Counted from the stretch's first letter, positions 24,015 through 37,160 are shown. The stretch: 64,000 nucleotides of DNA from Warburgia ugandensis (GCA_035236585.1 CP141134.1:18406414-18470413); one strand, 5' to 3'. Notes: generated from the letters alone by a model not told the origin. Program-made: numbers and translations.

Positions 24015-24571
24015 AGGTGAAGGAGAATGAAAACCTATCTCTTACTTTCCCTAGATCTTAGAGTTACATCTTGGAGAAACAAAGGGAGAGAGATCACTCT
24101 CACCAACTCTCCCTTACATTTACACATCAACATTCATGGAGAAGAGGTAAGGGTCTTAACCATTAACCCCCTTTCCCTTAGTTACTTTCATTCTTCTTTC
24201 GCATTCCCCTTCTTATTTTTCATCTTTTCATGAACACATCTTCATAGCATGCATCTCATCTCGGTAGCCTTCTCATACCACCTTCTCTTTTATGCTTCTT
24301 GTTGACAAGCACAAATCTTAGACTTACAATCTATGAATTGAACTCACAACATTTAGATTTGTATGCATTTCCTTTGCCTCCCCTAGCTTACCATCTTTTC
24401 AAAGGATTGCACACAACCTTCTTCATTTCCATGCACTCACCTTTTTCCATTTGTACATGTAAAATTCATCTAACAAATCGTATGTATTGCACACACTCTT
24501 CCTTTGCACTTGCACCCCTTCTTACCTTCCACTCCTTAGCACTCAATACCTTAGTCATTACATGCATTCCC

Positions 24572-25724
24572 TGATATGTCTTAATAATCACCACAAGTGC
24601 ACGACTCTATTGAAATATAGAATAAAAGAATATGGGTCGATCCCATGAAGACTCTTCGATAAACGAAATTATTTAGAATTTAGGTTATCTTATTTAACCT
24701 AGCCAAGCATTCAAGAGAAGCACAATTTCCATCTAAAACTAAAAGTAAGTAAATGAAAGCAAGAAACAAGTAACTAACTAAAAAGGAAACAACTAATCTA
24801 ACAAGTCACCATTAAACTAAATAATTAATCTAGGTAACTAGCTTAGAAGGAAATAACTAATGAAAAGGGAAACATTAAGCTAATTGAGAAACTAGGAAGT
24901 AAATCCTACATTAGAAAGCAAGCGAGTAAAGAAACTAGGAAACTATACAACTATTTAAGCAAGTAAATAAAGCAAGAAACTTTCTAAAACTACAAATATT
25001 TAGGAATTAAGAAAACTTTCTAAAGTACAACTAACTTCAAATTAAAGTAAGAAGCAAAATAACTAAGGAAAGGAAAAGAGAGTTCTTTCATTAATAAGAA
25101 AATGGAAAAATTACAAGGATTTGTTACATAAGTAATGGAAAGAAACCAAATAAAGGTCCTTTAAATCCGAGCCTAAATTTTGTTATAGGCCCCACATGTT
25201 GTGTCACTCAATAAGAGCTTTTACACTTCTCTTCCATCTAAAATACACCAATGTTACCACCAAAATTTTCTCATCTCCTTAATCTGATATGCCACAAATT
25301 GGTAAATCACATCTAATGATCCTTACAAATGAAGTATTAGTGCAACCAAGAAAAGAGGAATCTTAATGGCTTTTCCCAAACAATCACCACTCGAGAAAGA
25401 AAGAATGATGAAAAAGGAATTAGAAAATGCTATTGCATTTTTCTTAAGTTGAAAACTCTTAAAAGAAAGAGGACAACTTCAAGGAGTTTAGATAAATTGG
25501 GGATTAGAGGTCATTCATTTTTAAAGAAGTTGAATCATAGACGAGGCTTCCTTCCTTAAACATGGAATAGAATAAAATAAAATAAAGTTGGAGGCAGTGG
25601 CTCTTGTTTTAGAACTCACCCATTCCTAGCCTTAGGAGATGAAGAGAGAAATAGGTACATGATGTATCCTTACCCTCCAACACGAAGCCCTTAGTTAGGA
25701 ACTTGGGTGGCTTATGGATGGATT
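24572..25724 (-). mobile_element. Second Athila-like LTR family, U5 part, inverted
   Basis: On the - strand it ends TTAAGACATATCA at 24,572, with the U5 motif (GGGTCGATCCCATGAAGA on +) near 24,634. It aligns inverted with 20,870-21,931. At about 25,725 it is interrupted by a + strand LTR fragment and continues at 27,520. About 0.75 kb present in the + copy (20,115-20,870) is missing at the interruption. Confidence 0.7.
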
Positions 25725-27519
25725 TTCATAGATGGACCAATCAAGAGAGAAATAATCTCAAAATTTCATGTTTTTCTTCCCATTTTCATTCTTCTTGCTA
25801 CCATGCTTTGGGATTTCCACATGAACAACTTAAGGAGGAGACGCCTCTTTACTAAAAAAGTGGCACCTCCCACCTTCCTACCCTTTCTAATTCTAATTCC
25901 TTAGTGCTCCACCAACTCCACCTTCTAATTCCATGTAGATTCTATCCTCCAATGCTTATTTCCTCTTTCCTTTTTGATTATGTAAGAATCTTATTATTCA
26001 TAGAAACCAAAAACACCTATAAAGCTATCATGGAATCCACCGCATGAACCTAATGGGAGGGGCATCACTTTCTCCTTGAAAAAGTGGCACCTACTTCCTC
26101 TTGCATGCTAGGGTTTTGATGCACTCATCTTGGCTAATGTTTCTCACTTGTGTTCCATGCCTCTTTCAAGCCTTCCTTCCCTTTTTTTTTCAAGCTTTTT
26201 CAGGTTAGTCTTCATTGTTTGCTTCTCTATTTCATTGCTATTCTTGCCTTTTACTTTCATGAGCATAGTGCTAGTTTGATTTCTTGTGTTTTGCCCCCAA
26301 TTTATTTAGTTTTCCTTGATCCAAGGCCTCTTATCGCTTATGGTGATAGCCAAGAAAAAAGTAGCCTTGAATCCTCTTTGTTTCCCTCTCATTGTTCTTC
26401 TTATTCTTTGCTTTGTTTTGGATCTATCTTACTCCCTTGTTGAGCTTGTTCCCATCATCTTTCACCCTCTTTCTTTTGATTTTCTCTCTTGGTTTTCACA
26501 CACATGATATCTTGGAGTGCATGATGATCATTGGATGGTGTTGAAGAAGATTAAAGCATTGTTTGGATTAATTTTTATGCCTTGTAATAGTCCACATCTT
26601 TTTGTTTCTAAGTTCCATGTAATAGGCGCAACTTTTCATGTAACAATTTTTAATCCAATAAAGCTTATGTTTCACGCAAAGTTTCTCATGCTTATTCTTC
26701 TATTTAAAGTCTTTTAAATTTATTATTTTGTGCTCATGTTCCATTCCTTGAATCATACGCACCATGTCTTTTCTCATGCTCCAAGATCACTCAGTGTCAT
26801 GCACACCATGCCGGTGTAGTTTTCATTCCAAACTTTAACTGCATTTTCCATATATCAATGCACCTATTACTTGATTTCTTAGGAACCCATTTATCTTTTT
26901 AGTTAGCTTAGTTAATGCTTTGATTAGATTCCATTATTACAAGTTTTTAGTTCATGCATATTAGCCACTTTCCAACCCCATGAACCATGTGCACAACTCC
27001 ATGGATCATGGGCATAGTGATTGAATTAGGTTTCCTTGATTAATTGCTTATTTTGCAGTTTAGATACCATTGTTTAATTGCGTTTCATCTTAGGTTAGTT
27101 TATAAAGTTTCTAAGTTAGTTCTAGAAAGTTCTAGGTTTAGGAAAGTTTTATTTTAGAAAGTTTTTATTTTAGTAAGTTTTCATTAGATTAAGCTTCCTA
27201 GATTAAGTGATTCTAGTTTTGCATTAGTTTCTTTCATTGAATGCTGGTTAGTTAGGAAATTTTCTAATCCCATTGAAGATGTTTATTTTTAAAAAATTTC
27301 CATTTACATTCATGTTTCTAATTCCATGTATGTTTCCTCTTCCATGTCATTTAATTTCCTAGTTTAAAGCAAATTCAATCTCTCTTTGGCTAGGCTAAGT
27401 ATTCTAAATAAAACCTAATCAATATACAAAACTGTGAGATTCCTCGTGTGATCGACCTCCCTTACATGTAAATTACTACATTGATTCATATGCTAGCAAG
27501 TAATTTTAAAGTTACACCA
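25725..27519 (+). mobile_element. Athila-like LTR fragment inserted in an inverted LTR
   Basis: It resembles the first family's LTR from the end of U3 onward: a GATGGACCAATCAAGAG block, then a GCACCTCCCACC block as at 12,300-12,360. The TATA box is CTATAAAG at 26,018-26,025. A leader follows, then a U5 with GTGTGATCGACCTCC (about 27,448) and the end AAGTTACACCA at 27,519. Most of U3 is missing. Frames at 26,150-26,443 and 26,316-26,507 lie in the leader and show no recognisable domain. Confidence 0.65.
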
Positions 27520-28140
27520 CTATACTGCAAATTCAATCTACAAAGTGAAACCTTACCTAAAGAAACAGGATTAACTCACTAAACTACAATGAAATAAACC
27601 TAAACAAGAAGCAAAATCTATCACGCATGTAAATTGAAAAAGATGCAGCCACCAATTTTTGGTGGAATGCATTGAAATCTTAACTCTATATGCATAAAAC
27701 TTGTTTAATTGGTAGAGAAACATGATATGCATCTACTCTACTCTGAGATGATATGTTAAACATAAACTACAAAGCAATGAAAAGTAAGAAATTAACATGA
27801 AAAAGTAATGAAAACTACAACATAAGCCATGCTGCAAATCTAAGTGCCATGAAAGGTGTATGCAACTATGTTAACAACCTAAGCAAAATCTACATGAACT
27901 CATGCTAGAAGAAGGAGAATGAAGAAGATAGAAGATGATAGACAAAGAAAAAAAATAAGAAAGAAAGAAGTTGAAACTTAAGTTGAGACCTTACCTTTAT
28001 CTCCAAGGAATTTGATCATGAAAACTTGAAGAGAGCTTGGTTGAGGGTGATCTTCCTTAGTTTTTCCTTGCTTTGGCCTTGACCTCTATGGAAAGTTAAA
28101 AGATCTTTAATGTATTCAAAACACCTCTTTTTATAGATTT
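27520..28140 (-). mobile_element. Second Athila-like LTR family, leader and promoter, inverted
   Basis: Inverted match to 19,640-20,115, including the CTTCTATCTT and TGGTGGCTGCATC-type blocks. A TATA box (TCTATAAAAAG, - strand) lies at 28,127-28,137 and a donor-like AAAGGTAAGG at about 27,995. It is the promoter-side continuation of the LTR whose U5 is at 24,572-25,724. Confidence 0.65.
28127..28137 (-). promoter_or_regulatory. TATA-like box
   Basis: TCTATAAAAAG on the - strand before a leader shared with 19,640. Confidence 0.5.
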
Positions 28141-28980
28141 CTATCATAAAGGTTAAGGTGATTCATTGGTTGAGATCAATTTGATTTTGAATCAACGGCA
28201 AGATGTGGGGGCATGGACTTCAAATATAGGAATGGAATATGAGAATGAAAGGGAATAAAATAGGAAGGAAAAGAAGTAGGAAGAGAAAAGTCAAAAGGAT
28301 CAAGGGATCAAGGGAATGAATGGAGAAAAGAAAGAAATATAAATATGACTAAGGAAATAACTTAAGAGGGAAGGGAAGGATGTGAAACCAATTAGGAAAG
28401 TAGCTATTAATAGGAGGTGGATGCTTCTTTTTCTAAATAAGAAACTGGGGTACAAATTGAGAGAATAAAATTGAAAAATAATGGAGAGACTAAAGGAAAT
28501 TGGAGGGAAGAAAATAGAAATAAATAAAAATTTGGTGAGGTAATTTAGGGTTTTTCATAATTAGAAAGTTCTAAAGAAGGGGGCCATGGAATCCACATGG
28601 GTGTGATTTTTTTAATTTAAAAACCCAAATATGAGATGAATGTTGGATGAGAATAGATGCTTGAGATCTTCCTTTCCTTGGGGTTTTTGTTTGACTTTTC
28701 AACATGGAAAAGGTGGCTAGGGTTTTGATATTTTAAATACTCTATTCCTAGCCCTTAGGTCATACCTACCCTTACTCAAATGGATGGGATCCAATTATGG
28801 CATGTAAACCTTCTTTAAACTTCATTTGTTCTCCACTTTATATACAACAAATGAGAACCTTTTTACTAATCTTTTTTATGAGAAATAAAAGGAAAACCCT
28901 AACTACATGACCCAACCTAATTAAATGTCACTTCTAACTCTAAATGATGATTCACTAGCGAGTTGTTTTGATAATCTTTC
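28141..28980 (-). other. Probable U3 of the inverted second-family LTR
   Basis: Lies upstream (on -) of the TATA box at 28,127. It is AT-rich and non-coding. I do not see the expected LTR start, and similarity to the U3 at 22,535-24,000 is weak, so the assignment rests on position. Confidence 0.35.
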
Positions 28981-29480
28981 TTAATGTGTAGGGTGGGAGC
29001 TTTTAGACTGAAATATAGATAACTCCTCCTTTAATCCAAGCTCAACTATTGCTTACTAATTAGTCCTTCCCAAGGTAGTTAATACAATTCTCATGAAAAG
29101 AGGCGTTTAGACCTCAACAACCATCAATGAAAGGCATGGGAGAATCACTTGGATTTTAGATACCCACTATAACCATGATGTAAAAGAGCCAATGGAGTGA
29201 TTATAGATCTCCTCTTTTAAAAAGAGTCCTACAAGCTCAAAACTCTAAGTCTTTTGCTACTTAATTTGAAATTAAGATTTGGTAATGAAATCTAGTCCTT
29301 ATCTTATGAGGGCTCCTATGGGTCCCTTTACTATCAATTTGGTCCATCCACCACAAAGTAGTAAACATGCAATGCAATACAAGGAAAGGGAAATTAATGC
29401 CTACCAATATGCTATCCAATAAAATAAACTTTGTTAAATAGTTGCAATCTAATGCAACAAGTACAATGAATGACCTACAC
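28981..29480 (-). mobile_element. Fragment of a Tekay-type long LTR
   Basis: The + strand block around 29,090-29,200 (TTTAGACCTCAACAACCATC and following) matches the long LTRs at 35,690-35,830 and, inverted, 58,290-58,430 in order and spacing. The following CCTACAAGC/ATTAAG blocks also correspond. Only the middle of such an LTR is present; no ends were found. Confidence 0.55.
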
Positions 29481-29758
29481 TATGAATTATACTACCAACC
29501 AATATGCAAACTACACTAAATGCAACAACAATAAGAAAATAAAAGATAGTGAGAGAAGCTTACAGTGGGGTTTCTGATGAAGATCAAGTGTGGGCCATCA
29601 TACCCCATACTTGGCCATATTATTACAACCCATTTAAAAGGAAATAAATAATTACAAATTACAATGGGGCCTCGCTACAAATTCACTCAAAAACCTAATC
29701 TAAGAAAGTAAGGAAAACCTAACTAAGTTGATGAAGCTTTGGCCCATAAGATCTCTGA
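29481..29758. other. Unassigned sequence
   Basis: AT-rich, with no frame, repeat partner or element end that I could recognise. Confidence 0.4.
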
Positions 29759-29944
29759 TGTTCCTTTTACCAAATTACCCTCACACAAAATAAAGAAAGA
29801 TAAGTCAATTTTTCAAGAACTATCGAAGTACTCAAGAATGGTGCAAAAAAATTAATATAATCTAACCTAAGATTATAACTAGAGATAAACAATGTAAACA
29901 AAATCCAACCACAAATCCATGGCAATTCTTTGGCAAAGGTGCCA
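29759..29944 (-). mobile_element. 5' untranslated piece of a short-LTR Athila-like element
   Basis: Nearly collinear with 33,480-33,640: AATTACCCTCACA, then GCAAGAATGGTGCAAAAA-like sequence and AACTAGAGATAAACAAT. On the - strand it starts with a primer site (29,927-29,944) directly behind the LTR at 29,951-31,358. A second element body thus follows the same LTR. It ends at about 29,759, where unrelated sequence begins. Confidence 0.7.
29927..29944 (-). promoter_or_regulatory. Athila-type primer binding site
   Basis: TGGCACCTTTGCCAAAGA on the - strand, 6 nt after the LTR end near 29,951. Confidence 0.7.
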
Positions 29945-29950
29945 AAAACT

Positions 29951-31358
29951 TGGTGTATCTTTAAAATTATTAGCAAGTGCATGAATCAAAGTAGTATTTA
30001 CATGTGAGAGAGGTCAATCCCACTAGGAATCTCACAATTTTTTATCTTGATTGGATCTTGATTAAATCATTCATCCTAGCCAGAGACAATGTTTAGAGCC
30101 CTAGGGTTGAATCAAGTTGGGAGGCACCACCATTTTAGGAGCAAGCATCTTTCCCCTCTCAAAGTTTTGATTTTTATAGTGCCGTAATGTTGTTATATAA
30201 AGAGTGTTTTCTCCTTATAAATGTTGTCAAGATGTAATCCAGTGGTGCATAAAGAAAGAAAACAATGGGAGATAACATCACCATGTGATTAGGAAGTGGT
30301 GGAATTACTTTCAGAAGGTGAAAATCATGGGACTTTTAAGAAGGTAACAATCAATCTTCCATGGGAATTGACGTGGAGTTTGGGGAAGCATGGCATAGGT
30401 TTTAAAATGTGGGTCACTTAAGGAAAAGATTAGGTGAGGTGGGAGTTAGAAAGACAGATAAGGATGGGAGTTTGAGATAGAATTAGAAGGTGATAGGTGG
30501 CTAGAGATATTGGGGATCGAAAGTGGACATTAGGAAAGGTGGGAGGAGCCATCTTTTTAGGAGGTGAATGTCCCCCTTGTAAAAATTGTGGAATTCCCTT
30601 AGTTATTAGTGGAGAGAGAGATGGGAAAAGGAAAAGGAGAAAATGGAAAGAGAAGGTGCTTCCTCTATGGATTCACCTTGCATGCTATCATCCCCCATCT
30701 ATAAATCTCCCAAATTCCTTTGAATTATCCCTTGAAATTCACCATTTTAGTATAGGATAATTGCATGAATTGATCCTTCAATCACACGATGCCAAGTGGG
30801 ATGGATTTATGTGGCTTGATGGCTCACTTCAATGGCTTATTAGTTAGTGGCTTGAGTGGCTTGAATGCTCGGCTTCATGGCTCATCTTGCTTGTTACCCT
30901 TTAGCATGGCTTAAATGCCTAAGGTAGCTCATATGGCTTCCATGCAAAGGTGGTGGAAATGCATGGCTTGTGCATGAGTCCATTTTAAGCACCTTTGATA
31001 TTTCCATTTGCTTCTTTGCTTACCTTTGGATGATCTTGAGCCTTGATTTAGCTTTGGAATGTTGAAATTTAAGACTTGGGCCAATCTTTTAATTTTGATC
31101 ATCAATGCTCATCTAATCCTACCTTAGTCATTGAATCATCATCTTGCTACCTACAAAAGAGTAAAAATTCTAATTAAATCCTATAAAATTATGAAAATTC
31201 ATGTCTTACCTTGGATTTGCTTTTGAACCTATAAATTATCAAAATTTAAAATTATTTGGTCATAATTACTTTAAAAAAACCCTAGAAATAATACTATATT
31301 TTATAACACAAGGGACTCTAATTGGGTACTATTCATACAAAATTGAACACTTATAAAA
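29951..31358 (-). mobile_element. Short Athila-like LTR (1.41 kb), 3' LTR
   Basis: The - strand starts TTATAAGTGTTCAATTTTG (TGATAAG-like) at 31,358 and ends near GATACACCA at 29,951. A TATA-like ACTATAAAAA lies at 30,171-30,180, giving U3 of about 1.18 kb but R-U5 of only about 0.22 kb, far shorter than in the first family. The U5 motif GAGGTCAATCCCACTAGGA (+) lies near 30,009. It pairs with the split LTR at 33,665-39,733. A frame at 30,497-30,760 has no recognisable domain. Confidence 0.75.
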
Positions 31359-33640
31359 TCCTCACAACTAGCATTTTGCTAGTCCCTAGCAAAATGTGCA
31401 AAAAAAACATGAAAACACAATTGGTTGTCATTTTTGTAGGTATTCATGATTGCATTTAACATATACACAAGCCCTTAAACCCTTAGGTTGCTCCTAGTGG
31501 AGGAGTTAAGACTCATGTGGCTTTGGAATGAATATACTTACAAAATTCAACAAGGTAAGTCCTTTATTTTATATTAGAGAATTATCATCCCTTATCCCTC
31601 AACTATCTTTAACAATATAATAAATATGAATGAAAAATTCTATAAGTTACCCACATACCAAAGCCATTTTATTCCAGTTTCATCTCTGAGTGTAGTGTGT
31701 ATACAAGTTACATAAGTCAGGACTTCTAAATAGATATGCTTATTGCTCCATTGGAAAGATGTCTTGATAACAAATTCTCATTGGTATATAGTAAAAAATA
31801 AAGCTCTCAAAGAAAAAGGGTTAAACAAAATTTACTCACTAAGTAACTAAATCCAACAATCTGATGGTTAACATAATTTTTTTGAAGCGCAGATAAGACA
31901 AAGGAATAAGATCCCCAAGAAAAGAAAGGTTAAAAGGATTCAAAGTTTCAAATTTGAGCAGAGCCTTCCATGGTTGTTGGACAACTTCCCTTTTCTTTAC
32001 ACTAAAGTGAATATCGTTTCACTTTTTCTTTTCTCTTCATTTCACAATTTGTATTTTTTTTCTTCTTTGTTTGTATTCTTTTGAAAGAAAGTCTTTTCTT
32101 TGCAAACACTTTTGATATTTTTCACATCTTTGACTTTTGACCTTGTTGGTATTTTTCTATCATCCCTACTCATTTTTGAAAATAGGTAATGGATATTATG
32201 TATTTGGGCTTTCTAGGGTAAGTAAAATAGGGTTTTGAAAAGAAAAAGGCTTACTACACGGCTCAAAGGGTCTAACGAGTAGTATAATATACTAGATAAG
32301 CTTTATCTCTTTGGGCTAAAACAAGCATGACCTAAATCATTCCCTAGGTTTGTTAAAGCCTATCAGATTCAATAATATTCAAGAAAGAATGTTAATACTC
32401 CTTTCATGATTCTTGGTAATTGACCAAAACAAAAATACTAGTATCTTTCAAATTTATGAACATTGAAGAAAATATGGAGTTATATATATCCCTTAGAAAA
32501 ATGACAGACTCTAATAATCACTGGGTATATAGGTCTCCACTGATTTTCCTCAAGGTCTTTAAGTCATAACTATCTATTAGTTTAGACTATGTACTATGAG
32601 TAATAGTGTTTTGATATTTAAATTTCACAAAATATTAAAAGATATAAATAAAATGTAGAATTAATCATATGCATTTCTAATAAGAAGTTCAAGTAGGAGA
32701 AATACTAAGCTTCTAAAAATCCAATTCTCATCACAGTAAAGGAACTTTGTCCTTAAAAACTCAAAAAATGCTTGTTTCTCTCTCTTTTTCTTATAGAAAC
32801 AAGGAAAAACATAGATATCTCATGCATATCTACACCCCCAACCTAAACTAAACATTGTCCCTAGTGTTGGAAAACATATGACTCTTATATGATAAATGGG
32901 TCATGTAGAACAATGAGACTCTCTAAACACCCTGGGTTGCCTTTCAGTGAGTGCTAAATTTAATGCCTTCAACCAAACATATAATGCCCTATAATGAATC
33001 TAACTATCATGAACCTAGACCTAACTAGTTAACTTAATTTTTTCTAATCCTATCAATTACATGGAGGAATTTCTCACTCCACTTAAGAATTTCACGTTAG
33101 TCAATATACATCCTCAACCTCGAAATTGTTGGGGGTGACAATATGATGACACAGTAGACCATTGCAATTTTGAATTTTGTAGGACCACATTGAAACGAAT
33201 CGTTCCCATTTTTACCCCATAAAGAGATAATGGTGCCCATTGCAATTAGTATATAAATTTCCTCCTTCTATATTCTAGAAATAGGGGTTTAAGTTAACTC
33301 TAGATTTTCCTCAAAGCTTGTTCTTGTTTTTCTGGAGCAAAGTAATGCTGGGGCTTAAACCCTTACTATTTTGTACCATGTAGCCTAGAGTTGGTTTATG
33401 TTATGTCAAAACTGCAATTGACTCTTCTTACTCTTGTTCTTCAGGCACAAGGAAGATTTCAATTGGTCCTACTTCACATCAATTGCCAAATTCCCCTCAC
33501 ATAGAACAAAGAAAGATGGGTCAATGGGGAATTAGGAAAATATGCAAGAATGATGTAAAAAAACCTAATCTAATGCAACCTAAGACTACAACTAGAGATA
33601 AACAATCGAAACACAAATCCAACCACAAATCTATTGTGAT
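31359..33640 (-). mobile_element. Internal region of a non-coding Athila-like element
   Basis: About 2.3 kb between two related LTRs. Its 3' part (31,359-32,900) aligns with the first family's 3' region (3,489-5,165). On - it contains GGGACAATGTTTAGTTTAGG followed by a G-rich stretch (about 32,825-32,865). At about 32,935-32,965 it has the AAATTTAGCACT/GAAAGGCAACCC version of the post-integrase block. The rest (32,970-33,640) is leader. No gag, protease or pol is left, so this copy could only have moved with proteins from another element. The 115-codon frame at 33,521-33,868 crosses an element border and is spurious. Confidence 0.75.
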
Positions 33641-33658
33641 TTCCTGACAACGGCACCA
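33641..33658 (-). promoter_or_regulatory. Athila-type primer binding site
   Basis: TGGTGCCGTTGTCAGGAA on the - strand, the copy closest to the family consensus in this window, 6 nt after the LTR end at about 33,665. Confidence 0.75.
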
Positions 33659-34102
33659 AAACCTTGGCGTAACTTTATAAGTACTCACAAGCACACTGTG
33701 ACGACCCGGGTTTTTGAAACATGATTTGTAAAGTATTTTGAAAGGCAAGGCCCTTAAGAGTGTAAATTTTTTTCGCAAAACAAAGCAGCGAAAATTCTTT
33801 TCTTTAGAACTTGTTTTGAAAACCCAAGTCACCACTTCATACATAACATAAGTACCATTTGTATACAAAATAAAATTCCATTGAAGGAATATACTTTTAT
33901 TAAACTTCAGGATCCATCCAGTGGTTCATAGTAGAGCCAAATCTAGTACAATACTTGTCCAAATTACATAATCCAAAACTCAAGCTCACCATACAATAAA
34001 ACTCTCAACAAAGAAAAATACATGTCTCAAGGGTATACCTTGAAGATTATTCTCTTCAAGTCTTCTATCGTCTTCAGCTCCTAACTCTCCTTCCCTGCAT
34101 CT

Positions 34103-34129
34103 GAGATATTGCAATAAGTACAATATCTC
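34103..34129 (-). other. Conserved LTR stem-loop, copy 2
   Basis: GAGATATTG pairs with CAATATCTC (9 bp, 9-nt loop). It is followed by a small AAGC/GCTT hairpin at 34,133-34,143. It lies about 406 nt from the LTR 3' end. Confidence 0.6.
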
Positions 34130-37100
34130 AGCAAGCAATGCTTGGTAGGGGATTCAAGAAACATAACATTGACAATGTAATTCCAATACTTCATAATCCC
34201 ATTATCCTTAAACATACTCTTTACTTTGTAAGTTATGTATATCTATATACATACATACCCTTCATGGGTAAACCAGTTAAATTTGTGAAAATAGTCAAAT
34301 ATCATTCCCAACTAAGCTAATCAATTCTCTTCCTTTTGAGAATTTAGTATTACAGCTAATCTTATACTGAGAATTTCCCTTCTTGGGAAATATTGGTAAT
34401 ATACAATTACCTAGCATTTCATTATGTTACAACATAAGGCATTTCACTATACCTATTCTCATATGCATCATAGTGCAAAATAATCAGAAAGGTTGCTATG
34501 CTGTAGTCTGATCCGTACTAGCACGCTCAGATAATTGCCCTGTTCACCACTAATATCACGATGGAAAATATTATGTCACTGCCCGTATGGGGGGGGCAAA
34601 ACTTTCACAGTGGTGGCCTTCCCATAATTACCACCACCCGACTTTTAGCCTCTCTTAGGGCAAGGTCACATCATCAAATTTCAAGGAGCAGGTGGCCAAA
34701 CCCTCATGACTCCTCTAGCAATAGCATTCCCCTAGGCTTATGCCTATTAAAACAAACTCACAAGCCTCCAAGCTTGTATGTAAAATAGATTTCATATATA
34801 TCAGACCATATGTCTATTTACTTAGGGCTGAAATATTTCCTAGTTCCCTATTCACTTATAGTTTAGTCCTTAACCATCTTATATGTGTTTGGTTGGATCA
34901 TAAGGTTTTGAAGAGATTTAATACAAGTATTAACATTACTCTTGTCAGCATAAGATCATGAGTACAATCATATATATCTCATGTAAATGCATTCATCAAA
35001 TCCTCCTACCTTTAAGGATTGATCTCTTTTCCCCAATCTTCCATGATCCTGACTGATGTATGTAATCTGTACATCCATACATATTGTCAATATATAAATT
35101 ATGAATAATCCTATTGATCACTAGATCTGATGTTTAGAATGATCTTTAGATCATTCATATCTAAGTATTTTTCTATCTCTAAGTCTTTGTATGTCCATCC
35201 CCTTGATCTTGATCTTTCATAGATCCATTGATTGAAAATCTACACATGTTGATAAAGATCAAGGTCCTATATCTTCCATCATTTAGTTCTTCTTTGATCT
35301 AAGTTCAGTTATTGGATCATCCCTATGGAGGATGATCTTGGTTTTCTTCCTTGAATCATCTTTGATTAAGGGTTTGGATTATCTAATCTAATGAACTATA
35401 ACAAGTATACTAATAAACATACATACTAAGTACAATATAGTGTTCTTATTCTTATTGTTCTTGATCATCTAAGATCTAATAGATCTTGTTTGATTATCCT
35501 TATCTTATTTACTGTTTTTATTAGGGTTAGGTAATTTACTAACCTTTTATGCTCTTATTATTATTATTCAACCAATTAATGTGCTGGTTGAAGGTAGCTT
35601 ATTCAAGCCTAAATCTAGACTGCTCCTCTTATTTCTAATTGGCTAAGGCTTACTAGCTGAATGGGTGAACACAAAATAGTTACTTCAATCCTCATGTAAG
35701 GAGATGTTTAGACCTCATAAACATCAACAGAAGGTAGGGAAAGAGCGAGGCTCTATTAGATAACCCCCTTAACCACTATGTTCATCATTCACTAGAATGA
35801 CCATAGCTCAACCTTTCATAAGGTTCCTATAAGCATGTTTACCCTAAGTACTCTTTCTAATGGATTTTAATTAAGTCCATGAATATTTATAACGTCATTC
35901 ATGGGGTTTATTATTCTTTTCCTAATTTGGGCCAAGGATTTGATAATCCTTATATTGTCTTACTAACTATAGCCCTTACTAATTAAGTCCAAAGTACTCC
36001 ATTCTTATTTGTGTCCTAAAACTCTACTTTCTCATTAGATTACATTTTTATGTTTTATGCTCTTTATCTCATAACAAGTAGATCTACTAATAACATTTAA
36101 CCATAAATGAATTATAAATCAAAGCATAAAACTACATAATTTAGCACTTAATGATAATGAGACAAGGTACTTCAAATTACTTTAACATGATTTCCAACTA
36201 ATATACCTTAATAACTCAATTTAAACTAACATGGACTTAAGGTATAATCTCATACTATAGTATAAACTTATATGAAATTCTAGCATGGTCCTAAGTTAGA
36301 ATGGCATGAAATCATACTAAAGTGCCCCTAAGATAATTAAATCTAGCACCTTATGATAACAATGAAATCACATGTCATGTAAAGTCTAAATGTTATACTA
36401 GCATGCTTTATAACATAATCATATTTAAAATGCTATTATATAAAATGAAACTAATTACATTAACATTTTTAGAAACCTTTATTTATGATCTAACCATTAG
36501 ATCTTAGATCTTTTCCTTTGATTAAGGGTATTAGTTATATTTAGGGGATTTTCTTTATTAAGGTCCAAAGATCATATTGATCCATTTTTGTCATAATCCA
36601 TCCCTAATTTCTTGGATTTCATTATATCAACATTCATTTTATCCATCCCAAGAATCTGATCACACTTGATCTCATTGATCAAGTGGGTCCCTTTGTATGT
36701 TTAGGATTTTTCTACCATAATGGGTAGATCCCTTAATATATCTCATATATATCCAAATAAACCATAGATCTCACTTTATTTCAATAGTATATCATTAGTG
36801 AAACATATTTTCAAGATTTGATCATCTTAGATCTTAAAGATCTAGGTAATTGAAAACTTGTTTCTTTAATATAGAAAGTTTTTACTGAATAGTATGTCCA
36901 TTTTATCATTTCATTAGAAAATAGAGGTTTCAAGCTTTCCATAGCTTCTTTCTGATCTCAATTTGGAGTTCAGATGACTCCGAAATTGGATCTGAAAGTT
37001 CACAGTCCTTCTTAGGGCCTAGACTTGATCTAGGCCTAAGGAATGGACGGCCCAGATCTTTTGGGCGGAAAACCAAGTCGAGCAGAACAAGTTGGCTAGT

Positions 37101-37141
37101 CGGGTGCGTCCGCTGCACTGAAATGCAGAAGCGCCATTACT

Positions 37142-37160
37142 GGGCGTCCACGGACGCGCG
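37142..37160. other. GC-rich inverted repeat in LTR leader
   Basis: GCGTCC-AC-GGACGC within an otherwise AT-rich LTR, about 0.69 kb downstream (on -) of the TATA box. Confidence 0.6.

Larger units (their letters stand above)
22535..24571 (+). mobile_element. Second Athila-like LTR family, 3' LTR, truncated in U5
   Basis: Starts TGATATATATGGAAATTTTA after a short G-run. U3 is about 1.47 kb, followed by a TATA box (CTATAAATAT, 24,005-24,014). A leader follows with a donor-like AGAGGTAAGGG at about 24,142, comparable to the leader at 27,990-28,130 on the other strand. It stops at 24,571, where an oppositely oriented LTR end begins. It contains the (TC)n tract at 23,005-23,070. Small frames on both strands are composition artefacts. 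Confidence 0.65.

Noticed and set aside
33521..33868. 115-codon - strand frame
   Set aside because: It crosses the border between an Athila-like leader and the inserted Tekay solo LTR, so it cannot be an ancestral gene.
34561..34961. Two overlapping + frames
   Set aside because: They are inside the Tekay solo LTR and I see no matching frame in the homologous LTR at 55,357-60,414.
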